A stretch of DNA of 30,168 bases from an uncultured Bacteroidales bacterium (GCA_937876865.1 CALEFF010000009.1:1-30168); one strand, 5' to 3'. Counted from the first letter of the stretch, positions 15,278 to 24,345 are shown. The notes: a model not told the origin generated them from the letters alone. Made by a program: numbers and translations.

Positions 15278-16635
15278 TCTCCCATCTCCTTTCTCATTAG
15301 GTCTAAACCTTTTCTTATTATTTCTTGAATATCTGTCTTAGAAGAATCTATCAATTCACATAGAGCAAAATCCTCAGGGTCTACTTCATAGATTCCTAAT
15401 TGCTCCATCATATCAATATCTTCTATAATACAAGCTTTTATTAGTTGCATTGGATAAATATCCATTGGGAATACTTTTTCAAACTCTCCTGTTACAACAA
15501 AAGGTCTTCTTCCTCCATGAAGATTAGTATTCACTTCATATTTACGATTGCAACAATTTGTTAAGAATCCTGCTAAGAATGTTCTTGAAAAACTAAATTT
15601 CTTAGTTCCAGGTGCTAACCAACCCATAAATTCGGCTTCGTTACCTTCTTTGATTATAGTAACTTGATTATCATAAGCAGAAATGAAACCATCTTTCTCA
15701 ATTTTTGTTCCAGAAAGTACGTTTCCGCTTATTATTCTTAAATCAACAGCAGTTGTATTGTTGTAAATCAAGGAAGAAATATTCGCACCTTTTTTAACTT
15801 TGTAATATTGTGGATGAGAAACCTCTTGACCTGTTAGGGCAACTAAACGATCTGTGTTGTATTTTCCTTCTAAAAATAAACGTCCTATTACAACTAAATC
15901 CTGAGCATCTAAATACCAAACTCTTTCTCCTTTGTTTATAGGATCTAATTTCTCAATTTGAACAGAAATATTTCCACAAGGGTGTTTCCCTTCAAAAGTA
16001 TTGATTTGAACATTTTGTAATTTTGACAATTCTTCTGCTCTTGCATTTTGTGAAGGTAAATTTACGTGAATTGTAACCCCTGTCATTTTTTTCAAAGCAT
16101 CAACACCAACTTGTAATTCTGCACCTAAACCTTTCAAAAGAATAGAATAATCAGGTGCTAACGGTGCTGAACTAAACCCAGACACAATTATACATTTCGG
16201 AGTCGTGTCAGGATTAGGCACAACTGAATAAGGTCTTTGACGAAGTAGAGTCCAAGCACCAGAAAGCAACAATTTTTCTTTGATTTGTTCAGCATTTAAC
16301 TCGCTAATGCTTGAAACACCAAAATCTAAATACTCAATTGTTTCATCAGCACTTATAATTACTTCTTCAATGACTCTTTTTTCTCCTCTTTTCACTTGTT
16401 TAACAACTCCACTTACAGGAGAAGTAAACAAAACTTTTTCTTTGCCTTTTGCATAAAAAAGAGGAGTACCAGCTTTTACTCTTTCACCTTCTTCAATCAA
16501 AAGTTTAGGAGTCAAGCCGATAAAATCCTTTGGTTTGAGAGCGTATTCACTCACAAATGTTTCCACAACCTCAGGCATAGGCTCACCATATAATTTGAGA
16601 TCCAAGCCCTTAGTAATTTTTATAGCTTTAGACAT
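15274..16635 (-). CDS. nqrA: Na+-translocating NADH:quinone reductase subunit A
   Basis: Peripheral cytosolic subunit of Na+-NQR; 453 residues, no membrane segment. It begins with a barrel-sandwich/Rnf-C-like region (ITKGLDLKLYGEP..., then VKAGTPLFYAKGKEKVLFTSPVSGVV), followed by the NqrA core with LEGKYNTDRLVALTGQEV and the FSFSRTFLAGFL segment. It is the first gene of the nqr operon, preceded by a near-consensus promoter at 16684-16714, and overlaps nqrB by ATGA. The order A-B-C-D-E-F is the canonical one. Confidence 0.97.
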   Translation of the reverse strand: MSKAIKITKGLDLKLYGEPMPEVVETFVSEYALKPKDFIGLTPKLLIEEGERVKAGTPLFYAKGKEKVLFTSPVSGVVKQVKRGEKRVIEEVIISADETIEYLDFGVSSISELNAEQIKEKLLLSGAWTLLRQRPYSVVPNPDTTPKCIIVSGFSSAPLAPDYSILLKGLGAELQVGVDALKKMTGVTIHVNLPSQNARAEELSKLQNVQINTFEGKHPCGNISVQIEKLDPINKGERVWYLDAQDLVVIGRLFLEGKYNTDRLVALTGQEVSHPQYYKVKKGANISSLIYNNTTAVDLRIISGNVLSGTKIEKDGFISAYDNQVTIIKEGNEAEFMGWLAPGTKKFSFSRTFLAGFLTNCCNRKYEVNTNLHGGRRPFVVTGEFEKVFPMDIYPMQLIKACIIEDIDMMEQLGIYEVDPEDFALCELIDSSKTDIQEIIRKGLDLMRKEMGE

Positions 16636-16683
16636 CGCTTATTATATTTTGTTAATTTATATTAAATTTTAAAAATAATCTTG

Positions 16684-16714
16684 CAAAAATACGATTAAAA
16701 TTTCAATTATCAAA
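16684..16714 (-). promoter_or_regulatory. nqr operon promoter
   Basis: On the minus strand TTTG (16714-16711) is followed by a 19-nt spacer and TATTTTTG (16691-16684), a full match to the Bacteroidetes primary sigma factor consensus TTTG-N19-21-TAnnTTTG. The predicted transcript has a leader of about 45 nt before the nqrA ATG at 16635. Confidence 0.8.
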
Positions 16715-16722
16715 CGAGATTA

Positions 16723-16827
16723 AATTATTTCTTAGATTTCAAAAAATATTTCTTTGATTTTTTTAATTTTTTCTTTGATTTTTTAGAATTTTTCAAAGAA
16801 AAAAAATCAAAAATCAAAGAAAAAATT
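16723..16827. repeat. AT-rich inverted repeat and interspersed words
   Basis: A 19-bp perfect inverted repeat (16765-16783 and 16809-16827; arms made of T-runs around CTTTGA) starts 13 bp after the sppA stop and could act as a weak sppA terminator. Beside it, 16723-16739 and 16743-16757 match, on the opposite strand, 24279-24295 and 24240-24254. These words are built from TTTCTTAGATTT and ATTTCTTTGA. Confidence 0.6.
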
Positions 16828-16839
16828 AACGGCTTTTTG

Positions 16840-18633
16840 TTAGAAATTGATAATATAAGGAATACGTGCTTGAACTCCTTGATTTTGAGATAGTTTCTCT
16901 ATTTTTTTATTTAATTGTTCAAAGGCATCTTTATGCTTTACAAACTCTTGCAAATCTGATTCTTCAGATATTGATTCTAACAATTGAGTAAAAATATCTT
17001 TTTGTTTAGGATAGGCAACTATTCCATATTGTTCTATACCTGCCTTTTTAGCTGCAATAGAAATTGCTTTATTTAATCCTCCAAATTCATCAACTAATCC
17101 TAACTCTTTTGCATCTATTGCCGACCAAACTCTACCTCTTGCAATTGAATCAACGTATGTTTTTTCTAACTTACGACCTTCGGCTACTCTTGTAATGAAA
17201 TTATCATAGAAATTCTCAACATTCATTTGCAAGATAAGCTTTGATTGTTGTGAACGCGGAGTTGTAAGAGACATAATAGCATTATCGTTAGTTTTTACTG
17301 TGTCAAAAGTTAATCCAACATTGTTTTTCAACGAGCGTGCTATATTTGGCATTATTCCAAACACACCTATTGAACCTGTAATAGTGATTGGAGAAGCTAC
17401 AATCAAGCTTGCATTTGAACTCATCTCATATCCAGCAGACGCAGCAACATCTCCCATTGACACAATAACAGGTTTAAGTTTTTTTGCTTTGATTACTTCA
17501 TTTGTAATAAGCTCTGAGGCTATTGCATCACCACCCGGAGAATTTACTCTTAATACAATTGCTTTCACACTATTGTCTTTTGCTGCTTTTTCAATAGCTC
17601 TCACCAAAGTTTCACTACCTATTGATAAAGAACTACCCTTCCCTTGATTTACATCTCCGTATGCATAAATTACTGCAATATTATTTTGTTGTTTTTTAAA
17701 TACAGTAGGAATTGTCTTACGATATTTGTTATATTTTACAAAATTTACCTTTGCAGAAGGTGAGTTTATAGAAAATTGTTTTTTAACCTCATCAACTATT
17801 ATTTGCTCTACATTTGTTTTAAAAGTAAGAGAATCTACCAATCCATTATCTAATGCTTGTTTTGGCAAGAAATACTCAAGCCTTGAAACTTTTGCATTAA
17901 ATGTATCTATACTTTGAAGTTTTCTTGCTTCAACAATATTTTGTGAAACATAGCCCCATATATCTGAAACATAGGCTTTGATTTGTTCCCTATTCTCTTG
18001 CGACATTTTATTAGAGATATACGTCTCTCCTGCACTCTTATAAGAATTGTTTCTTGGACGAATAAGTTCTACATCTATGTCTAATTTATCAAAAAGGTCT
18101 TTATAATACATTACCTCCGCACCTAATCCTGTCAAAGCTAAGTTTCCAGCTGGATTAAGATATATTTTATCTGCCACAGTCGCTAAATAATAAGCATTTT
18201 GTGTAATAAACATATCGCTATACGCATAAACCTTCTTTCCAGAAGATTTAAAATCCAATAAAACCTGTCTTATTTCTTCCACAGTAGCCCATCCGTTCGT
18301 TTGCAACATAGACATCTGTAAAAATATTGCCTTAATATTTTCATCAGTCTTTGCTTTATGAATCACTTCCATAAATTCAGTTAAACCAATAGGCTTTATA
18401 ATTTCATCAGATAATAGATTAGTTGAGAAAGTTTCTAAATCCTCTACCTCTCTATCATAAATCGGAGCATCTAAGTTAATATACAAAACAGAATTGTTTT
18501 CAATTGCAACTGTTTGTTCTGTATCAGAAAAAGAAATAGAAGAAAAGATTCCAATAAGAACAAAAATAACAAGCATAGATGATATAAAGCAACCTAAACA
18601 AGAGGCAAACATAAAATTAAAAAAAGATTTCAT
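16840..18633 (-). CDS. sppA: Signal peptide peptidase SppA, long (tandem) form
   Basis: Membrane-anchored serine-lysine peptidase that degrades signal peptides left in the inner membrane. The 597 residues hold one N-terminal membrane helix (about 9-34) and two tandem S49 domains. In the E. coli-type arrangement, the catalytic Lys comes from the first domain (Lys199 in NNSYKSAGE) and the Ser from the second (Ser399 in GDVAASAGYEMSS); both are present. The second domain also carries VNSPGGDAIASE and ITGSIGVFG. It stands between nqrA and hutU on the same strand, with its own 5' gap that contains a large dyad. No -7 consensus is visible ahead of it. Confidence 0.95.
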   Translation of the reverse strand: MKSFFNFMFASCLGCFISSMLVIFVLIGIFSSISFSDTEQTVAIENNSVLYINLDAPIYDREVEDLETFSTNLLSDEIIKPIGLTEFMEVIHKAKTDENIKAIFLQMSMLQTNGWATVEEIRQVLLDFKSSGKKVYAYSDMFITQNAYYLATVADKIYLNPAGNLALTGLGAEVMYYKDLFDKLDIDVELIRPRNNSYKSAGETYISNKMSQENREQIKAYVSDIWGYVSQNIVEARKLQSIDTFNAKVSRLEYFLPKQALDNGLVDSLTFKTNVEQIIVDEVKKQFSINSPSAKVNFVKYNKYRKTIPTVFKKQQNNIAVIYAYGDVNQGKGSSLSIGSETLVRAIEKAAKDNSVKAIVLRVNSPGGDAIASELITNEVIKAKKLKPVIVSMGDVAASAGYEMSSNASLIVASPITITGSIGVFGIMPNIARSLKNNVGLTFDTVKTNDNAIMSLTTPRSQQSKLILQMNVENFYDNFITRVAEGRKLEKTYVDSIARGRVWSAIDAKELGLVDEFGGLNKAISIAAKKAGIEQYGIVAYPKQKDIFTQLLESISEESDLQEFVKHKDAFEQLNKKIEKLSQNQGVQARIPYIINF

Positions 18634-18677
18634 AATAATTTTTCTTAGATTTATTTATATAAATTACTGATTATTTG

Positions 18678-18719
18678 ATTTTTATTATTCGGTTTCACGT
18701 GAAAGATAATAATAAAAAT
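18678..18719. promoter_or_regulatory. 42-bp dyad with parS-like core
   Basis: The central TTTCACGTGAAA (18693-18704) is a perfect 12-bp palindrome. Its 16-bp context GGTTTCACGTGAAAGA (18691-18706) matches the ParB/Spo0J parS consensus TGTTTCACGTGAAACA at 14 of 16 positions. Outer arms ATTTTTATTATT (18678-18689) and AATAATAAAAAT (18708-18719) are perfect complements about the same centre, separated from the core by three unpaired bases on each side. It is either a parS site or an operator ahead of sppA. Confidence 0.55.
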
Positions 18720-18720
18720 A

Positions 18721-18752
18721 AAAAAAGGACGCAAAACAAATTACGTCCTTTT
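18721..18752 (-). terminator. Terminator after hutU
   Basis: On the minus strand AAAAGGACG (18752-18744) pairs with CGTCCTTTT (18731-18723) across a 12-nt loop, followed by more T and an AT-rich tail. It begins 17 bp after the hutU stop. Confidence 0.8.
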
Positions 18753-18769
18753 AATTTTAATATTTATTA

Positions 18770-20761
18770 TTAAAAAATACTATCAATTAAAGTGTCATCA
18801 GCGATGTTAGGTAAAGTAACCTTTAATTTAGGTTCCGCTTCCATTGCACGTTTAATTGCAAAAATTGCACCTTCGTTTCTTGCCCAAGAGCGACGGCTTA
18901 TTCCGTTGTTCACATCCCAGAATAACATATTTCTTAATCTTCTTTCAGAATCATCACTTCCGTCAATTACCATTCCAAATCCACCATTGATAACTTCTCC
19001 CCAGCCTACGCCACCACCATTGTGGATAGAAACCCATGTTGCTCCACGGAAACTATCACCAATGCAATTTTGAACAGCCATATCCGCAGTAAAAGAAGAA
19101 CCATCGTATATATTAGAAGTTTCTCTGAAAGGAGAATCTGTTCCAGACACGTCATGATGGTCTCTACCCAATACAATTGGTGCAGAAATTCTACCTTCTT
19201 TAATTGCTTTATTGAAAGCAGAAGCTATTTTTGTTCTTCCTTCCGCATCAGCGTATAAAATTCTTGCTTGAGAACCTACAACTAAATTATTTTCCTTAGC
19301 TCCCTTTATCCAAGTTATATTATCACGCATTTGTTGTTGAATTTCAACAGGAGATTCTTTTGCAATTTCTTCTAAAACTTCCATTGCAATTTTGTCAGAC
19401 AAATCTAAATCTTCTGGTTTTGAAGAAGTACAAACCCAACGGAAAGGACCAAATCCATAATCAAAACACATAGGTCCCATTATGTCTTGTACGTATGAAG
19501 GATAACGGAAAGTTCCATCTTCTTTCATTATATCAGCACCAGCTCTTGAAGATTCCAATAAGAAAGCATTACCATAATCAAAGAAATACATACCTTTTGC
19601 AGTTAATTTATTAATAGCTGCAACATGTCTTCTTAGAGATTCTTGTACTTTTTCTTTGAATAATTCTGGTTTATTAGCCATCATATCTTGTGCTTCTTCA
19701 AAACTTACTCCTACAGGATAGTATCCACCAGCCCAAGGATTGTGTAATGAAGTTTGATCTGAACCTAAATCTACTGAAATATTATGTTCTACAAGATATT
19801 CCCATAAATCAACAACATTCCCTTGATATGCAAATGATACTACTTCTTTATTTTTGCGTGCTTCTTGAACTCTTTCCATCAAAGCATCTAAATCAGAATA
19901 TACTTCATCAACCCATTTTTGTGAATGACGTTTATTTGTTGCTGCTGGATTAACTTCTGCTGTTATTGATACGCAACCTGCAATGTTTCCTGCTTTTGGT
20001 TGAGCTCCACTCATACCTCCTAACCCTGCTGTAACGAATAATTTTCCACCAAGTCCATCTCCTCCAATTTTTCTACCAGCATTTAAAACTGTAATAGTAG
20101 TTCCATGTACAATTCCTTGAGGTCCAATATACATATAGCTACCTGCTGTCATTTGTCCATATTGACTAACACCTAAAGCATTGAATTTTTCCCAATCATC
20201 AGGCTTTGAATAATTTGGAATAACCATTCCATTTGTTACAACTACTCTTGGTGCATCTTTATGTGAAGGATACAATCCCATTGGATGTCCTGAATACATT
20301 ACAAGTGTTTGTTCTTCTGTCATTTCAGAAAGATATTTCATTGTAAGGCGATATTGTGCCCAGTTTTGAAAGACTGCTCCATTTCCTCCATATGTTATAA
20401 GTTCGTGAGGGTGTTGTGCAACTGCTGGATCTAAGTTATTTTGAATCATTAGCATAATTGCTGCTGCTTGCTCACACTTTGCAGGATATTCTTCTATGCC
20501 TCTTGCATACATCTTATAGGTTGGACGATAACGATACATATAAATACGACCATATTTTTCCAATTCTTCTGCAAATTCTTTGGCTAATACGGCGTGAAAC
20601 TTAGGATCGAAATATCTTAAAGCATTTTTTAATGCTAATTTCTTTTCTTTGTTTGTTAAAATCTCTTTTCTCTTCGGTGCATGACTAACTGAGTAATCAT
20701 ATTCTTGTAACTCAGGTAAATAATCAGGAATACCTTCTAAAATAGCTTCTCTAAATTCCAT
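18770..20761 (-). CDS. hutU: Urocanate hydratase
   Basis: NAD+-dependent cytosolic enzyme converting urocanate to 4-imidazolone-5-propionate in histidine degradation. The 663 residues show the NAD-binding segments YGGNGAVFQNWAQ and GLGGMSGAQPKA, and LCFDYGFGPFRW-like sequence (here MGPMCFDYGFGPFRWVC) containing the Cys equivalent to the active-site Cys410 of the Pseudomonas enzyme. The C-terminal region has NGGGVGWGEV. The length exceeds the 560-residue Pseudomonas type and matches the longer form common in Bacteroidota. No hutH, hutI or ftcD is adjacent, so the pathway must be completed elsewhere. A terminator follows. A possible -7 element (TAATTTTG on the minus strand) is at 20795-20802. 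Confidence 0.96.
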   Translation of the reverse strand: MEFREAILEGIPDYLPELQEYDYSVSHAPKRKEILTNKEKKLALKNALRYFDPKFHAVLAKEFAEELEKYGRIYMYRYRPTYKMYARGIEEYPAKCEQAAAIMLMIQNNLDPAVAQHPHELITYGGNGAVFQNWAQYRLTMKYLSEMTEEQTLVMYSGHPMGLYPSHKDAPRVVVTNGMVIPNYSKPDDWEKFNALGVSQYGQMTAGSYMYIGPQGIVHGTTITVLNAGRKIGGDGLGGKLFVTAGLGGMSGAQPKAGNIAGCVSITAEVNPAATNKRHSQKWVDEVYSDLDALMERVQEARKNKEVVSFAYQGNVVDLWEYLVEHNISVDLGSDQTSLHNPWAGGYYPVGVSFEEAQDMMANKPELFKEKVQESLRRHVAAINKLTAKGMYFFDYGNAFLLESSRAGADIMKEDGTFRYPSYVQDIMGPMCFDYGFGPFRWVCTSSKPEDLDLSDKIAMEVLEEIAKESPVEIQQQMRDNITWIKGAKENNLVVGSQARILYADAEGRTKIASAFNKAIKEGRISAPIVLGRDHHDVSGTDSPFRETSNIYDGSSFTADMAVQNCIGDSFRGATWVSIHNGGGVGWGEVINGGFGMVIDGSDDSERRLRNMLFWDVNNGISRRSWARNEGAIFAIKRAMEAEPKLKVTLPNIADDTLIDSIF

Positions 20762-20794
20762 ATCTTTATATATTTATTATTTTATTTCTTTGGG

Positions 20795-20802
20795 CAAAAT
20801 TA
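20795..20802 (-). promoter_or_regulatory. Possible hutU -7 element
   Basis: Minus-strand TAATTTTG matches TAnnTTTG 33 bp ahead of the hutU ATG, in the 74-bp gap after the peptidase gene. The -33 box is not conserved, so confidence is limited. Confidence 0.4.
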
Positions 20803-20835
20803 CAAAATATATTTAAACTTCCACTAATCCTAAGA

Positions 20836-22146
20836 CTAATATCTTTTAACGAACTCTTTTAATAGATTACAAAAGTCAATGTGTTTTGTAAATGGTAAAT
20901 CTTTTCCATTATCGTAAATAGTATGATATTCATTGTATTCACATCCATAAGTAAACAAAAAATGTGCTGGAACACCTCTTTGAACAAAATGACAATGATC
21001 ACTATTACAAGACTCTTCTCCTAAGAATACTTTTATAAACCATTGATTTTCATTATTTATTTCTTGTAATAATTTTCCAGCCTCAGGTTCTTTTAATCCA
21101 TTTATTACAGCTACTCCTGTAGCTCCTGTTCCACACATATCTAAATTAAATAAAAATTTTATTTTGTCTAATTCTACATAAGGGTTCTCAGCAGCAAATT
21201 TTGAACCTAAAAGACCTATCTCCTCTCCTGTTGCAAAAATAAAAGCAACTGAATGTTCAGCAGGATTTTTTGCATAATATTTCGCTAAATCTAAAAGAAC
21301 TGCTACTCCGCTTGCATTATCATTTGCTCCCGGAAAGTGAACATTTCCAACTTTTCCTAAGTGATCATAATGTGCAATAAAGACAAAACAACTATCTTTA
21401 TATTTTGTACCTTCTACAATTCCCCAAACGTTTTGCGATTCATAAGAGGAAATAAATTCGCTATTAATTTCTAATGATAAATGTTTAATCTTCTTATATA
21501 TTATATTACCTTTGAGTTGCAGGATAGGAAAATCCATTAATGAACGTCCTGTATAATATGGTATTTTATCATATCCTTGAATTACAGCAAGTTTTGGAGT
21601 AACGTTTTCTTTCTTTAAACCTCTTAAAAATACTATTATATCAACATAAGATAGAGTTTTAGTATTGAATAACAGTACTTTATCTTGTAATTTTTTTGGT
21701 TTAATTTCTTCAATTTGCTTTTTAGTGTTGAAAATTAGTGGTTTAACATTTTCTAACACCATATTTGCCGATGGAGATGAACCAAAAACTAAATAATCCT
21801 CGCCAAGCTTCAAAGGTTTCTTTAAATAACGCATTGAAACCTTTAAATCCATAATATTATTTATAGGAAAATTAAGTTTTTGAAATCCATTTTCACCAAG
21901 AAGTTTAACTCCGCTTTCTTTTAATTCATTCCTTATAAACGTAGCTGCTTTCTTATCTCCATTATCTACGTATGCTCTTCCTGCCATATATTCACTTGTA
22001 AGAGTATCTTTACAATATATTGCATATTTATATGATTGTGCTGAGGATAATGTACTAATTATCAACAGTAAAGCAAAAAAGCTTATTCGCAAATTGCTGA
22101 ATTTGAATTTATTAAATAGCGTTGATTTTCCCATTTTCCTTTCCAT
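20836..22146 (-). CDS. Secreted M28-family zinc aminopeptidase
   Basis: Metallopeptidase with a signal peptide (hydrophobic RISFFALLLIISTLSSAQ, about 20-37), so it acts in the periplasm or outside. The M28 metal set is present in order: His259 (AHYDHLG), Asp276 (GANDNASG), catalytic Glu308 and Glu309 (ATGEEIG), Asp336 (NLDMCG) and His408 (EYHTIYD). 436 residues, including a PA-like insert before the catalytic part. The listed ATG at 22146 overlaps the upstream gene by 64 bases. A TTG at about 22091 would start right at the signal-peptide core with minimal overlap, so the true start is uncertain. Substrate is not readable from the sequence. Confidence 0.88.
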   Translation of the reverse strand: MERKMGKSTLFNKFKFSNLRISFFALLLIISTLSSAQSYKYAIYCKDTLTSEYMAGRAYVDNGDKKAATFIRNELKESGVKLLGENGFQKLNFPINNIMDLKVSMRYLKKPLKLGEDYLVFGSSPSANMVLENVKPLIFNTKKQIEEIKPKKLQDKVLLFNTKTLSYVDIIVFLRGLKKENVTPKLAVIQGYDKIPYYTGRSLMDFPILQLKGNIIYKKIKHLSLEINSEFISSYESQNVWGIVEGTKYKDSCFVFIAHYDHLGKVGNVHFPGANDNASGVAVLLDLAKYYAKNPAEHSVAFIFATGEEIGLLGSKFAAENPYVELDKIKFLFNLDMCGTGATGVAVINGLKEPEAGKLLQEINNENQWFIKVFLGEESCNSDHCHFVQRGVPAHFLFTYGCEYNEYHTIYDNGKDLPFTKHIDFCNLLKEFVKRY

Positions 22147-22721
22147 TGATTTTCTTCTATAATTAAATTATTTTTATCTAAGTTATTGTATTCCTTATCT
22201 TTAAATACAATTTTTACATAACCTTTTTCTATAATTTCTTTAATGATTAAAAATAGTTTTTCTTCATTTTTATTTTGCCCTTCTTTCAAAAAAAGATAGA
22301 TTCCTACTTCATTATTATATAAATCCATATTCATTGATGCTAAATCATAACCTGAATTTGGGTTTATTTTAAAAATATATTCATTATAGCGTTCATAAAT
22401 ATTTCCTATTCGTCTTGCTTTTTCTACTCCTATGTTTTCTGAAAGTTTATACATCCATAAAACATGTCGAAAAGCGTCATATTTTCCTGCTTCAATATTT
22501 TTGTTATAAAAGTCTTTATCATTTTTTGATAAATTATCCATCGTAATAAGAACAGAGTTTGATATATCTAATGATTTCTTTATTGAGTTAAAATTTTTAA
22601 AACACCAAATTTTATCTTTCGTACTTAAACTTTTAAAAAGCATTTTTTTATTTTGAGAATACAAAGAAAAATTCAAAGCAAATAAAAAGATGAACAAAAA
22701 AGTCAAAGAAATATTTCTCAT
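22083..22721 (-). CDS. Secreted DUF6973-like protein
   Basis: 212 residues with a signal peptide (MRNISLTFLFIFLFALNFSLYSQ). The middle has a pattern I associate with DUF6973: DAFRHVLW (82-89, His86), IGVEKARRIGNIYE (97-110, Glu110) and NMDLYNNEVGIYL (131-143). Conserved His, Glu, Asp and Asn residues suggest a metal-dependent or hydrolytic domain, but no function is established to my knowledge. The frame overlaps the M28 peptidase frame at its 3' end, which suggests the two exported proteins are made together. The rest of the protein is Lys/Asn-rich. Confidence 0.75.
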   Translation of the reverse strand: MRNISLTFLFIFLFALNFSLYSQNKKMLFKSLSTKDKIWCFKNFNSIKKSLDISNSVLITMDNLSKNDKDFYNKNIEAGKYDAFRHVLWMYKLSENIGVEKARRIGNIYERYNEYIFKINPNSGYDLASMNMDLYNNEVGIYLFLKEGQNKNEEKLFLIIKEIIEKGYVKIVFKDKEYNNLDKNNLIIEENQWKGKWENQRYLINSNSAICE

Positions 22722-22917
22722 AACTCAAATTTTAACTCCCTATATTTTAAAAAAATCAAGTCAATTGATCAGTTGGTCGATTTTTTTTGAAGCATTTGGG
22801 CTTAAAATTGGCAAAATTCAGTGAAATTAGCATTGTAATTAGTTGTTATTCTTATAGTTAAAGTTTAAAAATATCAAAAAAATGTTCCATCTATTTTTTT
22901 CCGAAAATTGACTATTT

Positions 22918-23862
22918 TTAAATAATTCCTAAGCTTTTTGATATTTCCAACATTTTTAATATTGGTTTTTCAGCATCTTTCATTAATTCTTCTGATAGTA
23001 TAATTTCGTTGTTTAAATTTTCCATTACATCTATCACTTTTTCCATTGTGTTTAATTTCATATTGCGACAATCATTACAAGGAGTATTTTCATTTGGTGT
23101 AACTACAATAAATTCTTTGTTTGGATTATCTTTTTTTAGTTTGTGAGTTATTCCTGATTCTGTTGCAACTAAGAATTTAGTATTTTCTGAGTTTTTAACA
23201 AATTTTATCATAGCTTGAGTAGATCCTACAAAGTCTGCAAGTTGTAAAACTGAGTCATTACATTCTGGATGTGCTATTAAAGTATAGTCTTTATATTTGT
23301 TTTTCAACTCTTTTACATATTCAGGTGTTAATAACTCATGAACTTCGCAACTTCCTTTCCAAAGAACCATTTCTCTATTAGTAATACGATTAATATATCC
23401 TCCTAAATTTTTGTCAGGGGCAAAGATAATTTTCTGATTTTTAGGAAGAGAATTTATCATCTGTACTGCATTTCCTGATGTGCAAATTATATCTGAAAGA
23501 GTCTTTATTTCAGCAGAACAATTAATGTAAGATATTACAATATGGTCAGGATATTGTTCTTTAAATGCTTTAAATTCTTCATATTTACAAGAATCTGCAA
23601 GAGAACAACCTGCATTAAAATCTGGTATTATTACCTTTTTATTAGGATTAAGTATCTTTGCTGTTTCTCCCATGAAGTGTACTCCACATAAGAGAATTAT
23701 ATCAGCTTCTGTTTCTTTAGCTATTTGTGCTAAATTTAAGCTATCTCCTACATAATCAGCAACTTCTTGTATTTCAGGTAAACAATAGTAGTGTGCTAAT
23801 ATTACAATATTTTTTTCTTTTTTTAATTTCTCAACTTTTTCAAAAAAAAGCTTTTTATCCAT
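22918..23862 (-). CDS. nadA: Quinolinate synthase
   Basis: 4Fe-4S enzyme condensing iminoaspartate with dihydroxyacetone phosphate to quinolinate in de novo NAD synthesis. The 314 residues include ILAHYYCLPEIQEVADYVGDS (21-41), GVHFMGETAKILNP (60-73), FNAGCSLADSC (82-92), TSGNAVQMI and GSCEVHE (170-176), plus CNDCRNMKLNTMEKV. Probable cluster ligands by family spacing are Cys86, Cys172 and Cys262 or Cys265. nadB and nadC, often adjacent, are absent, so it stands alone. A Bacteroidetes-type promoter is at 23944-23974. Confidence 0.96.
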   Translation of the reverse strand: MDKKLFFEKVEKLKKEKNIVILAHYYCLPEIQEVADYVGDSLNLAQIAKETEADIILLCGVHFMGETAKILNPNKKVIIPDFNAGCSLADSCKYEEFKAFKEQYPDHIVISYINCSAEIKTLSDIICTSGNAVQMINSLPKNQKIIFAPDKNLGGYINRITNREMVLWKGSCEVHELLTPEYVKELKNKYKDYTLIAHPECNDSVLQLADFVGSTQAMIKFVKNSENTKFLVATESGITHKLKKDNPNKEFIVVTPNENTPCNDCRNMKLNTMEKVIDVMENLNNEIILSEELMKDAEKPILKMLEISKSLGII

Positions 23863-23943
23863 AATTATTATTTTTTTTATTTATAATGATTTATTATAGC
23901 TATGTGAAATTTGTTGAAAAAAAATCTCACAAAAAAATTATTG

Positions 23944-23974
23944 CAAATATACGTCTTTTTATTAACAAAACAAG
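23944..23974 (-). promoter_or_regulatory. nadA promoter
   Basis: Minus-strand CTTG (23974-23971), a 19-nt spacer, then TATATTTG (23951-23944). The -7 box is a full match and the -33 box matches at three of four bases. The leader would be about 75 nt before the nadA ATG. Confidence 0.65.
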
Positions 23975-24308
23975 ACAATTTATCTACATTTTAATTTTGT
24001 ATATATCAGTAAATTATCTAAATTATTAACAAATATTTAATTTCACCTTTTTGTTGATAAAATTTTATAAATTTAAATGTAAAATTGTGTTAATAAAGTG
24101 TTTATTTTCTTGTTAATTAAAGGGTAAATATTAACAATGAGATAATTATAAAATGATATGAATAGCTTTTTCACGACTTCTTAACAAAAAAATTGTTGAA
24201 ATGTTTTAGTGATTTTTTTTAAAGAAAAATTTTATTTTTTCAAAGAAATATTTTATAAAATCATTGAAAAAAATTAAAAAATCTAAGAAATAATTCTTAA
24301 AAAAATGT

Positions 24309-24316
24309 TATCTTTG
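24309..24316 (+). promoter_or_regulatory. -7 element of the rpiB-spt operon
   Basis: TATCTTTG matches TAnnTTTG 29 bp before the rpiB ATG. No TTTG is present 19-21 nt upstream. It is the only clear promoter signal ahead of the rpiB to spt cluster. Confidence 0.5.
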
Positions 24317-24345
24317 CGAGATTATAATAACTAAATTTTTAAAAT

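Larger units (their letters stand above)
23863..24345. other. Divergent promoter region between nadA and rpiB
   Basis: 483 bp without a gene, about 80% A+T or more. It carries the nadA promoter on the left and the rpiB -7 element on the right. Between them are AT-rich words at 24229-24254 and 24279-24295 that recur at 4486-4503 and 16723-16757. No RNA gene or riboswitch is recognisable. Confidence 0.6.

Noticed and set aside
22760..22800. TCAATTGATCAGTTGGTCGA segment before nadA as an operator or terminator
   Set aside because: Only short imperfect palindromes can be drawn and the T-run is not behind a stable stem; not distinguishable from background.
23863..24345. Riboswitch or structured leader ahead of rpiB or nadA
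   Set aside because: The region is almost pure A+T without conserved riboswitch motifs; only promoter elements and shared AT-rich words are visible.
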